Assembly (NCBI GenBank): GCA_037445575.1
Contig: JBBIKH010000206.1
Coordinates: 1 to 6,147, forward strand
Direction: 5' to 3'
Length of the DNA: 6,147 nt
Source of the DNA: Oleimicrobium sp037445575
Lineage (GTDB): Bacteria; Zhuqueibacterota; Zhuqueibacteria; JANLFK01; Oleimicrobiaceae
Below, in pieces: positions 1 to 5,839 of the stretch. The first letter of the stretch is position 1. Each line of letters opens with the position of its first letter. The notes beneath the pieces are model-generated. The model saw only the letters and a program-made list of their open reading frames with translations. It was not told the origin of the DNA and did no database searches. Both the position numbers and the translations under genes were made by a program.

Positions 1-35
1 AGGCGCAGCGCATATTCGCTTTTGCAGTCGCAAAT

Positions 36-41
36 AAGGAG
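36..41 (+). promoter_or_regulatory. Ribosome binding site of mazG
   Basis: AAGGAG lies 5 nt before the GTG at 47, which fixes that GTG as the start. Just upstream, TTTGC (21-25) and GCAAA (30-34) form a 5-bp stem with loop AGTC. It abuts the Shine-Dalgarno but does not include it. No promoter is visible in the 46 bp available, so the gene may be co-transcribed with something to the left of the window. Confidence 0.85.
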
Positions 42-46
42 CCGCT

Positions 47-817
47 GTGGAACACCCATTTGACCGACTAGTCGCCGTTATGGCGCAATTGCGTGCTGAG
101 GGAGGATGCCCTTGGGATCGTGAGCAGACGCACCGCACTCTGCGCCAGTATCTTCTCGAAGAGGCCTACGAGGTCCTGGAAGCCATCGACCAAGAGCGGT
201 ACGAAGACCTCAAGGAGGAATTGGGGGACCTGCTGTTGCAGGTAATTTTTCACGCTCAGATCGCGGCCGAACAGGGGCGGTTCACCATCAACGAGGTAGT
301 GGAGGGCATCCACGACAAGCTCGTGCGCCGTCACCCGCACGTGTTCGGGGAGGCAGTGATCCGCACCGCCGAGGAGCAGACCGTGCACTGGGAGAACGTG
401 AAGCAGCATGAGGGCAAAGAGTCGGTGGTGGACGGCGTGCCCAAGGAGCTTTCCGCGCTGCTACGTGCCCACCGCGTGCAGAGCAAAGCGGCAACCGTGG
501 GATTCGATTGGCAAGATGCGGCACAAGTGTGGCCGAAAGTGGAGGAGGAGCTCTTGGAGCTCCGGCGCGCCTGTCAGTTGGGCGACCAGAAAAAAGTGGA
601 AGAAGAGCTCGGAGATGTGCTCTTTTCCCTCGTCAATCTGTCCCGCTTTATCCACGTCAACCCAGAGGACGCGCTGCGCGGCACGGTGGACAAGTTTGTG
701 CGGCGCTTCAAGCAGGTGGAGCGGGAGCTCAAAGCTCGCGGCACTCGCCTCCAGGATGCCACCCTCAAGGAGATGGATGAACTCTGGGACCGCATCAAGC
801 GGCAGGAGGGGTCTTGA
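47..817 (+). CDS. mazG: MazG nucleoside triphosphate pyrophosphohydrolase
   Basis: Cytosolic all-alpha NTP pyrophosphohydrolase, 256 aa, close to the length of E. coli MazG (about 263). The family cleaves NTPs or dNTPs to the monophosphate plus pyrophosphate, and MazG has also been linked to lowering (p)ppGpp. Both MazG domains are present. The N-terminal one has the GCPWD signature (residues 20-24), EExxE at 38-42 and ELGD at 58-61. The C-terminal one has EExxE at 167-171 and ELGD at 187-190. These acidic residues are the Mg2+-binding set, and all are intact in both halves, so the protein should be active. The GTG start is supported by AAGGAG 5 nt upstream and by the MEHPFDRL N-terminus, which aligns with the family. 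The gene converges on the HIT gene, with 25 bp between the stops. Identification is firm; the physiological substrate cannot be read from sequence. Confidence 0.97.
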   Translation: MEHPFDRLVAVMAQLRAEGGCPWDREQTHRTLRQYLLEEAYEVLEAIDQERYEDLKEELGDLLLQVIFHAQIAAEQGRFTINEVVEGIHDKLVRRHPHVFGEAVIRTAEEQTVHWENVKQHEGKESVVDGVPKELSALLRAHRVQSKAATVGFDWQDAAQVWPKVEEELLELRRACQLGDQKKVEEELGDVLFSLVNLSRFIHVNPEDALRGTVDKFVRRFKQVERELKARGTRLQDATLKEMDELWDRIKRQEGS

Positions 818-842
818 GCAATTGGCACCCGGCGTGCGGCAC

Positions 843-1343
843 TCACCGGCCCTGTGGCTCGCTCAGCTGCGCAAAGGCTGCTTCCAGGGTGGCGCAGGTG
901 TTCTCCAATGCGTCGGGAACCACCTTGGTGTGTCCGAGGATGGGCATGTAGTTGGTGTCGCCCAGCCACCGCGGGACGACGTGACAATGCAGGTGGTCCT
1001 CAATACCGGCCCCAGCGGCCTTGCCCAGGTTGAAACCGATGTTGAACCCCTGGGGCTTGAGCGCTCTGCCCAAAGCGCGCGTACTGCGGGTAATGAGCTC
1101 CATTAGCTCCTGTTGTTCCTCGCGAGTGAGCTGCGCAAGTTCGCCCACGTGGCGATAGGGCACCACCATGAGGTGGCCGTTGTTGTAGGGGTAGTAGTTG
1201 AGGATCACAAAACAGTGTCTGCCCCTATAGGGGATCAGATTCTGGCGGTCATTCGTCTCCTTGGGCTTGATACAGAATATGCACCCCTCCGGCTTTTCGG
1301 CCTTGATGTATTCCATTCGCCACGGTGCCCACAACGCATCCAT
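843..1343 (-). CDS. HIT-family nucleotide phosphorylase/hydrolase (Ap4A-type)
   Basis: Histidine-triad protein of 166 aa. The nucleotide-binding triad His-x-His-x-His-x-x is H117-L-H119-C-H121-V-V, with H119 or H121 expected to supply the catalytic nucleophile. It is preceded by the NxGxNxGxxAGAG phosphate-binding stretch (about 101-113). Cys21-x-x-Cys24, with H65 and H117, could form the structural zinc site seen in several relatives. The opening LWAPWRMEY and CxFC resemble the actinobacterial Ap4A phosphorylase branch (Rv2613c-like), so cleavage of dinucleoside polyphosphates is the best guess; adenylyl-sulfate or HINT-like activity is possible. An in-frame reading extends upstream to 1661, but that part lies inside the EF-G gene in another frame. 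The ATG at 1343 has GGAGG 7 nt upstream (1351-1355) and matches the family N-terminus. Last gene of the minus-strand cluster, 76 bp after the EF-G stop. Confidence 0.94.
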   Translation of the reverse strand: MDALWAPWRMEYIKAEKPEGCIFCIKPKETNDRQNLIPYRGRHCFVILNYYPYNNGHLMVVPYRHVGELAQLTREEQQELMELITRSTRALGRALKPQGFNIGFNLGKAAGAGIEDHLHCHVVPRWLGDTNYMPILGHTKVVPDALENTCATLEAAFAQLSEPQGR

Positions 1344-1350
1344 CGTTCTG

Positions 1351-1355
1351 CCTCC
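1351..1355 (-). promoter_or_regulatory. Ribosome binding site of the HIT gene
   Basis: GGAGG on the minus strand lies 7 nt before the ATG at 1343. It decides the start against the much longer open frame that runs back to 1661. It lies about 13 nt past the base of the hairpin at 1369-1391, so folding of that hairpin would leave it exposed. Confidence 0.8.
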
Positions 1356-1360
1356 GGCGG

Positions 1361-1391
1361 AAAAGGAGGGGCGAGGATCATCTCCTCGCCC
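1361..1391 (-). terminator. Hairpin with short T run between EF-G and HIT genes; possible attenuator
   Basis: A 9-bp perfect stem: GGGCGAGGA at 1369-1377 pairs with TCCTCGCCC at 1383-1391, with a 5-nt loop. On the minus strand it begins about 28 nt after the EF-G stop and is followed by CTCC and then four T (1364-1361). The stem is strong but the T run is short and displaced, so it is a terminator of uncertain strength. It could equally be a partial terminator lowering HIT output or an mRNA 3'-end stabiliser. Confidence 0.45.
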
Positions 1392-1419
1392 TCTCCACCC
1401 ATAGTCCTGCACGTGCCAG

Positions 1420-3516
1420 CTACTTGGCGCGCTCCCGTTCCCGCTCCGCCTTTGCCTCCTCGATGATCTTTGCCTCCAGCTCCCTGGGTACCGGCTCATA
1501 GTGGGAAAATGAGCGGGAGTAGGAAGCGCGTCCCTGTGTGATGGAACGGAGGGTCGTAGCGTATTTGTGCAACTCAGCCAGGGGCACTTTGGCGCGCACG
1601 ATCTGGTAGTGACCGGCCGAATCCATGCCCAAGATGCGACCCCTTCTGCTGGAGAGGTCACCCATGACCTCGCCCATGTTTTCCTCAGGCACCTTCACTT
1701 CGATGTCGTAGATGGGTTCCAGCAGGATCGGCTTGGCGTTCAGGAAGGCCATCTTGAACACCTCCCGGCCCGCGATCTGGAAGGCGATATCCTTCGAGTC
1801 CACCGGGTGTTCCTTTCCGTCGTAGACGATGGCCTTGACGTCGACGATCTTGAAACCGGCCAGGGCTCCTTCCTCCAGCACCTGGCGTACGCCTTTTTCC
1901 ACCGATGGAATGAATACCGAGGAGATAGCGCCGCCCACAACTTGGTTCTCGAATTCAAAGCCGGCGCCGCGTGGCAGGGGCTCCACTTTCATCCACACCT
2001 CAGCAAACTGCCCTGCACCACCCGTCTGCTTCTTGTGCCGGTACTTTTCGTCCGCCTTGCCGGTGATGGTCTCCCGGTAGGGGATGCGCGGCTTCTGCAC
2101 GTCGACGTCGACTCCGAACTTTTCCTTTAGGCGCTTGATGATCACGTCCAAGTGAAGTTCCCCTTGCCCGGCGATGATCGTCTGCCGCAACTCCGGGTTC
2201 ACCTCAACGGTGAAGCTGGGGTCTTCGTCGCGCAAAGCTTGCAAGCCATTGGAGATCTTGTCTTCATCACCCTTGCTCTTCGGCACAATGGCAACCTCAG
2301 TGACTGGGGTGGGGAAGACGATGCCGGCAAGGAGCATGGGGTCCTTCTTGACGGTCAGGCAGTCACCGGTGTGGGTGGCGCGCAGCTTGACCAAGGCGCC
2401 GCAATCGCCCGCGATAAGCATCCCCACCTCTTTGCGGGTCTTGCCGTTCATGAGGTAGATCTGGCCGATCTTTTCGGTGGAGCCGTTGGTAGCATTCAGT
2501 ACCTCGTCGCCCATGCGCAGCGTGCCCGTGTAGACACGCACCAGGGAGAGTTCCCCCAAGTGAGCTTCCGCCACGGTCTTGAACACCAGGGCTGCCAACG
2601 GCGCTGCCGGGTCTACCGGACGAGTCGTTTCTTGCCCGGTGCCGGGCACGGTCCCCTTGATGGGTGAAAAGTCGGCCGGCGAGGGGCAGTAGGTCGCGAT
2701 AAAGTCCAGCAAAAGGTGCGTGCCAATGTTCTTGGTGGCAGCCCCGCAGATAACCGGCGCCAGGGTGCCCTTCAGGATGCCGGCCTTCAACCCTTTGGCG
2801 AACTCTTCTGGGGTGAGGGAACCCTTCTCGAAGTAGCTTTCCAAGATGGTATCGTCGCACTCGGCTACCATCTCCACCAACTTCTCGCGCAGGGAGTCAG
2901 CTTTGGGCCTCAAGTCGGCGGGGATATCGGCCACCGTTGATTTGCCGCTGCCATCGGTGGCAAAGGTAACCAACTTCATTTGCACCAAGTCCACAATGGC
3001 CTTAAAGTCCTCCCCTTCGCGGGCAGGAAACTGGACTACCGTGACCTTGTGCCCGAACCGCTCGCCCAATGCAGCCACAACCTTGTCAAAGTTGGCATGT
3101 TCCTTGTCTTCACGGTTGACAAAGAAGAGGTGGGGAGTTTTCTGCTTGCCGATGATCTCCATCGCATTCTCGGTCCCCACGGCGATGCCTGACACGGCAT
3201 CGACAAGTACCACCGCCAGGTCTGCCACCCGGAGGGCGCTCACCGCGTCGCCAAAAAAGTCGGCGTACCCCGGCGCATCGATGATGTTGACCTTGACGTC
3301 TTTCCATTGGCAGTGCATCAAAGTGGTGCTGATGGAGATCTTGCGCTCAATCTCATCCGCTTGATAGTCAGAGACGGTGGAACCATCCTCCACTGTGCCC
3401 ATGCGCGTAATTTCGCCAGCGGAAAAAAGCATCGCCTCCGCTAAGGACGTCTTGCCCACGCCGCCGTGGGCCACAAGAGCAATGTTGCGCAGATCCTTCG
3501 TGCTAATCTCTTTCAC
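1420..3516 (-). CDS. fusA: Elongation factor G paralogue (EF-G2 type)
   Basis: Translational GTPase of 698 aa with full EF-G architecture: G domain (about 1-280), domain II (about 305-395), domain III (about 405-480, with GQGELHLDV at 450-458), domain IV (about 482-600) and domain V (about 601-675). The P-loop is AHGGVGKT (16-23). Domain IV keeps the two tip loops, TGGAGQF (498-504) and HPVDSKDIAF with His570. That His matches the EF-G residue important in translocation. Departures from canonical EF-G: G3 is DAPGY (80-84), so the catalytic His is Tyr84; G4 is NRED (134-137) instead of NKxD; the switch I Thr is Ser61. AHGG and DAPGY also occur in the Thermus EF-G2 lineage, so this is likely a paralogue and not the housekeeping factor. 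A charged tail (680-698) ends the protein. The GTG start has AAGGAG 6 nt upstream. Second gene of the cluster. Confidence 0.93.
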   Translation of the reverse strand: MKEISTKDLRNIALVAHGGVGKTSLAEAMLFSAGEITRMGTVEDGSTVSDYQADEIERKISISTTLMHCQWKDVKVNIIDAPGYADFFGDAVSALRVADLAVVLVDAVSGIAVGTENAMEIIGKQKTPHLFFVNREDKEHANFDKVVAALGERFGHKVTVVQFPAREGEDFKAIVDLVQMKLVTFATDGSGKSTVADIPADLRPKADSLREKLVEMVAECDDTILESYFEKGSLTPEEFAKGLKAGILKGTLAPVICGAATKNIGTHLLLDFIATYCPSPADFSPIKGTVPGTGQETTRPVDPAAPLAALVFKTVAEAHLGELSLVRVYTGTLRMGDEVLNATNGSTEKIGQIYLMNGKTRKEVGMLIAGDCGALVKLRATHTGDCLTVKKDPMLLAGIVFPTPVTEVAIVPKSKGDEDKISNGLQALRDEDPSFTVEVNPELRQTIIAGQGELHLDVIIKRLKEKFGVDVDVQKPRIPYRETITGKADEKYRHKKQTGGAGQFAEVWMKVEPLPRGAGFEFENQVVGGAISSVFIPSVEKGVRQVLEEGALAGFKIVDVKAIVYDGKEHPVDSKDIAFQIAGREVFKMAFLNAKPILLEPIYDIEVKVPEENMGEVMGDLSSRRGRILGMDSAGHYQIVRAKVPLAELHKYATTLRSITQGRASYSRSFSHYEPVPRELEAKIIEEAKAERERERAK

Positions 3517-3522
3517 CCTTGT

Positions 3523-3528
3523 CTCCTT
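3523..3528 (-). promoter_or_regulatory. Ribosome binding site of the EF-G paralogue
   Basis: AAGGAG on the minus strand, 6 nt before the GTG at 3516. It supports a GTG start directly ahead of the expected MKEIS N-terminus. Confidence 0.8.
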
Positions 3529-3546
3529 GTTGCTGTGACAGGCCAG

Positions 3547-3571
3547 ACGCGCATCACGTGCGATGACGCGC
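3547..3571 (-). other. Intercistronic hairpin after the ligase stop codon
   Basis: Directly after the ligase TAG (3576-3574) the minus strand reads GCGCG, T, CATC, GCACGT, GATG, CGCGT. This folds into a stem of eight Watson-Crick pairs plus one G-U, with a single bulged T and a 6-nt loop. No T run follows, so it is not a standard intrinsic terminator. It could protect the upstream mRNA or separate expression of ligase and EF-G. It occupies nearly half of the 57-bp gap. Confidence 0.4.
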
Positions 3572-3573
3572 TC

Positions 3574-5097
3574 CTATTTGCTCTGTGTTGGGGCGGTGGC
3601 CAGATGCAGCCGCAGAACCCTCCCCGTTGGGGTCTTGGGCAGCGCTTGGTGGAACTGCACCGCCTTGGGGCGCTTGTAGACTTCCAGATGCTCCGCACAA
3701 AACGCGATGAGCTCCTCGGCGGTAGCGGTGGCTCCTGGTTTCAGGACCACGTGCAGCTTCACCTCTTGGCCTTGCACTGGATCCGGCATGCCCACGGCGG
3801 CCGCCTCGGCAACGGCTGGATGAGCCACCGCCACCTGTTCGATCTCGTGCGGGTAGATGTGAAAGCCACCCTTGCAGATGACTTCCTTCTTGCGGGCGAT
3901 CACGTAAAAGTAGTGGTCGGCGTCAGCCATGCCAATATCGCCGGTGTGCAGCCACCCTGACCTAAGCACCCGTGCGGTCTCCTCCGGCCGGTTAAGGTAG
4001 CCCTTCATCACGTTGGGTCCTTTGACCACGATCTCGCCGTGCTGCCCTGGGCGTAAGGGCTTGTCCTCGGTGTCGACAACGTTGAGCTCCAGCCCCAGCA
4101 TGGGCAGCCCCACCGAGTCTGGCTTGCGCTCGCGATCCAGGCGATTGCTGGTCACCACCCCCGCTGCTTCGGCCAAGCCGTAACCTGCAAGCACTAACGT
4201 GTGCGCAAAGCGCTCCTCGAAGCGCTGGCGGAGCTCATCGGCAAGGGGCGACCCCGAAGTGAGGCAGTATTTCAATGACGCCAGGTCGTCATCCTGCTGC
4301 GCCGTGTCCAGCAAGGCCTGCAGCATCCCCGGCGCTGCGGCCATACATGTCACCTGATTCTGGGAGATAGAAGTCAAGATCTCCCGCGGCCGGAAACGAT
4401 GATGGATTACCAGTTGCGCCCCAGCATCGATGGCAGCGTTCATCGCGGCTGCCTGGGCGAAGGGGTGATACAGGGGCAGCACAGCCATCATTCGGTCCTT
4501 GGGAGTAAGCAGAAGCATGGTACGGCACATGTTGGCAGCAGCCGCCAGGTTACCGTGGGTGAGCTCCACCGCCAGCGGTGGTCCGGTCGTGCCGGAGGTG
4601 TAAACCACTGCGGCGGTGTCCTCCTCGATTACCCCTGCGGGATCTGCCCCGGCACTGGATTGGGCAATCAGTTGCGTTAGGCTGTGCGAGTCCGCCGGGA
4701 TGCGCTCGCCAAGAAAGACCAGTGTGACCGGCTGCGGGAGGCCGGTCACCGCCCCGAGCACGGTGTTCTTGAATCCTGCCCAGGCGATGAGCACGCGCAC
4801 ACCGGTTTCCTCTAGTACGCGGTGGAGCTCCTCGCGCCGGAGCAGTATGTTTAGAGGTACCACCGTCGCCCCTGCCCAGAGAACGCCGTAGTAGCTAATG
4901 ACAAAGTGGGGCAGATTAGGCAACATCACGGCGACACGGCAGCCAGGCTCCACACCCAACCCTTTGAGCCCATTTGCCAAGCGGCGGATTGCCTCGTCCA
5001 GCCGCCCGTACTCAATCTTGACCTCGTTAAAGATGACGGCTGTTGATTCCCTTTGCTTCTCAACCGCGTTCTGCAACAGACTGATCAGTGTCGGCAC
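3574..5097 (-). CDS. AMP-forming acyl-CoA synthetase/ligase, ANL superfamily (FadD-like)
   Basis: A 507-aa adenylate-forming enzyme of the type that activates a carboxylic acid with ATP to an acyl-AMP and transfers it to CoA. Length and layout match a full class I enzyme: large N-domain to about 398, small C-domain after it. Motifs: A3 YTSGTTG (166-172), A5 GYGLAE (305-310), A7 GWLHTGD (381-387), A8 RKKEVICKGG (402-411) and A10 PKTPTGRVLR (487-496). Three signature positions differ from consensus: A3 continues PPLAV where PKGV is usual (Lys lost, Leu175), the A5 Thr is Ala309, and the A10 catalytic Lys is Arg493 (codon AGG, one base from AAG). No signal peptide or membrane segment is seen. 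The GTG start has GGAGG 4 nt upstream, and no other start candidate lies near. First gene behind the promoter at 5217-5245. Medium- or long-chain fatty acid is the likeliest substrate type, but the sequence does not settle it. Confidence 0.92.
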   Translation of the reverse strand: MPTLISLLQNAVEKQRESTAVIFNEVKIEYGRLDEAIRRLANGLKGLGVEPGCRVAVMLPNLPHFVISYYGVLWAGATVVPLNILLRREELHRVLEETGVRVLIAWAGFKNTVLGAVTGLPQPVTLVFLGERIPADSHSLTQLIAQSSAGADPAGVIEEDTAAVVYTSGTTGPPLAVELTHGNLAAAANMCRTMLLLTPKDRMMAVLPLYHPFAQAAAMNAAIDAGAQLVIHHRFRPREILTSISQNQVTCMAAAPGMLQALLDTAQQDDDLASLKYCLTSGSPLADELRQRFEERFAHTLVLAGYGLAEAAGVVTSNRLDRERKPDSVGLPMLGLELNVVDTEDKPLRPGQHGEIVVKGPNVMKGYLNRPEETARVLRSGWLHTGDIGMADADHYFYVIARKKEVICKGGFHIYPHEIEQVAVAHPAVAEAAAVGMPDPVQGQEVKLHVVLKPGATATAEELIAFCAEHLEVYKRPKAVQFHQALPKTPTGRVLRLHLATAPTQSK

Positions 5098-5210
5098 AGA
5101 ACCTCCGGAGCACCACGCAACCGTCGGGCAAGAACCTTTCTGCTTTTCACTTGTGCACCAAGCGCCCCCATGAGGGACTGTAGGTTCGTATCCGGCAGTT
5201 CCTCAAAGGC
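5098..5210 (-). promoter_or_regulatory. 5' leader of the ligase operon with Shine-Dalgarno
   Basis: About 113 nt of untranslated leader is expected between the inferred transcription start near 5210 and the GTG at 5097. The Shine-Dalgarno GGAGG (5106-5102) sits in the 8-nt palindrome CTCCGGAG (5103-5110). The minus strand carries AGGTTCT twice (5137-5131 and 5104-5098), and a GAACCT complementary to both lies earlier (5187-5182). Base pairing that hides the Shine-Dalgarno is therefore possible. No known riboswitch class was recognised. Confidence 0.4.
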
Positions 5211-5216
5211 CCTGTT

Positions 5217-5245
5217 AGTATAAAACAAAACAGGCAAATAGTCAA
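5217..5245 (-). promoter_or_regulatory. Sigma70-type promoter of the ligase / EF-G2 / HIT cluster
   Basis: On the minus strand, -35 TTGACT (5245-5240) and -10 TATACT (5222-5217) are separated by exactly 17 bp of AT-rich spacer. Each box has five of six consensus bases. Transcription would start near 5210, about 113 nt before the ligase GTG. No convincing promoter was seen in the two short gaps further down, so this is the likely promoter for all three genes. Confidence 0.8.
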
Positions 5246-5255
5246 GGGGAAAATC

Positions 5256-5274
5256 GCCAGCCGAGCGCGCTGGC
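5256..5274 (-). terminator. GC-rich hairpin upstream of the promoter; possible insulating terminator
   Basis: GCCAGC (5256-5261) and GCTGGC (5269-5274) form a 6-bp perfect stem with a 7-nt loop. On the minus strand the stem is followed by GATTTTCCCC, so it could stop transcripts entering from the right before the cluster promoter begins, 11 bp away. The stem is short and the T run only four, so an upstream protein-binding dyad is an alternative. Confidence 0.35.
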
Positions 5275-5393
5275 CGCCGGTTCGTCACTGGCAGGTAGAG
5301 CGATCGTCGCAGTCATGGTCCCGTAGAATCCCGGCAATGCCCAGGAAGTGAACAAGGATGAAGGGCGGGCAATGGGGCAGCGTCAGTGTCTTG

Positions 5394-5410
5394 CTTTTGC
5401 ACAGCAAAAG
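5394..5410. repeat. Perfect 7-bp inverted repeat, CTTTTGC aca GCAAAAG
   Basis: Two 7-nt arms (5394-5400 and 5404-5410) around a 3-nt centre. The dyad is short and tightly spaced, like a repressor operator, but no gene start lies close by. A similar dyad (GCTTTTGCA, then GCAAA) sits just before the mazG Shine-Dalgarno at 18-34. Confidence 0.4.
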
Positions 5411-5461
5411 GCCTGGACAGAAGAAAAAATGTGCGAGTCCCCACCGTTCCGGAAAATTCTC

Positions 5462-5489
5462 TTGACTTTCTGCCGAGAAGGAATAAATT
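5462..5489 (+). promoter_or_regulatory. Weak plus-strand promoter-like sequence
   Basis: TTGACT (5462-5467) and TAAATT (5484-5489) are separated by 16 bp. The -35 box matches five of six consensus bases and the -10 box four of six. A start would fall near 5496. It faces away from the ligase cluster, into the stretch containing the long inverted repeat. Confidence 0.3.
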
Positions 5490-5606
5490 TAGCGCGTGAA
5501 AATCGATATATGGGGGGACAACGGCGGCCACTGTTCAACATTTAGTGGAAGGGGCTACAAGGGGAAGCCGAGCGACATAAGCGCCACCTGGCGATACGAG
5601 CATAAG

Positions 5607-5688
5607 GCGCGGTCCAATGCTGCAACTGTGCGGATGGGAGGTGGTTGTAGAGTGGGACGACATCTTCGACGTACGCATTGGACCGCGC
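5607..5688. repeat. 14-bp perfect inverted repeat with a 54-nt loop
   Basis: GCGCGGTCCAATGC (5607-5620) is repeated exactly as its reverse complement at 5675-5688. As plus-strand RNA, a second helix could stack directly on it: 5621-5627 with 5643-5649, centred on CAAC/GTTG with wobble pairs. The arms have no flanking target-site duplication, and nothing in the 54 nt resembles a transposase or an attC core. It may be the long helix of a structured RNA or a small repeat element. Confidence 0.55.
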
Positions 5689-5709
5689 TGCTTTCTTGCC
5701 CTCAGCACA

Positions 5710-5721
5710 GGGGAATTCCCC
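5710..5721. repeat. 12-bp perfect palindrome GGGGAATTCCCC
   Basis: A self-complementary 12-mer without a spacer, 21 bp to the right of the long inverted repeat. It could be a binding site for a dimeric protein; nothing nearby says which. Confidence 0.35.
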
Positions 5722-5776
5722 GCTTCCTGACCAAGACCGTGTACAAGGGACATTTCCGGCAAATCGCCGATGAGGG

Positions 5777-5794
5777 AGGGTGTTAACCCTTTTT
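5777..5794 (+). terminator. Weak plus-strand terminator-like hairpin
   Basis: AGGGT (5777-5781) and ACCCT (5786-5790) form a 5-bp stem with a 4-nt loop, followed on the plus strand by TTTT (5791-5794). An outer GCCGA (5766-5770) and TCGGC (5794-5798) could also pair. The stem is short, so it is only a candidate end for a transcript from the promoter-like sequence at 5462-5489. Confidence 0.35.
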
Positions 5795-5839
5795 CGGCAG
5801 CCGCGCTTCCCCCACCTTGTTGCTTGTGCCAGCGACCTT

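Noticed and set aside
818..842. Bidirectional terminator between mazG and the HIT gene
   Set aside because: Only a 4-bp GCAC/GTGC stem (825-828, 834-837) is present, with no T run on either strand. Too weak to call, so termination of both convergent units is unexplained here.
1344..1661. N-terminal extension of the HIT protein (longer in-frame reading to 1661)
   Set aside because: The extra 106 codons lie largely inside the EF-G gene in another frame and look unlike protein. The ATG at 1343 has a good Shine-Dalgarno and the family N-terminus.
1567..2130. Long plus-strand frames antisense to the EF-G gene (187, 171 and 172 codons)
   Set aside because: They mirror a conserved GC-rich coding gene, lack Shine-Dalgarno sequences and give no recognisable protein.
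5085..5171. 28-codon upstream open frame in the ligase leader (ATG at 5171), overlapping the ligase start
   Set aside because: No Shine-Dalgarno precedes the ATG and the peptide shows no leader-peptide pattern (no runs of one amino acid, no arrest motif). Translational coupling is conceivable but unsupported.
5288..5335. tRNA-like fragments GGTAGAGC (5294-5301) and GAATCCC (5326-5332)
   Set aside because: Spacing is about 8 nt too short for a tRNA, there is no matching D-stem or acceptor stem, and the T-loop consensus is broken. At best a remnant; most likely chance.
5348..5545. 65-codon plus-strand frame with GTG at 5348
   Set aside because: AGGA lies only 1 nt before the GTG, too close to act as a Shine-Dalgarno. 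The product matches no family I know and the frame crosses the promoter-like sequence.
5607..5688. Integron attC site or transposon end
   Set aside because: No RYYYAAC/GTTRRRY core sites, no integrase or transposase nearby, and no flanking direct repeats.
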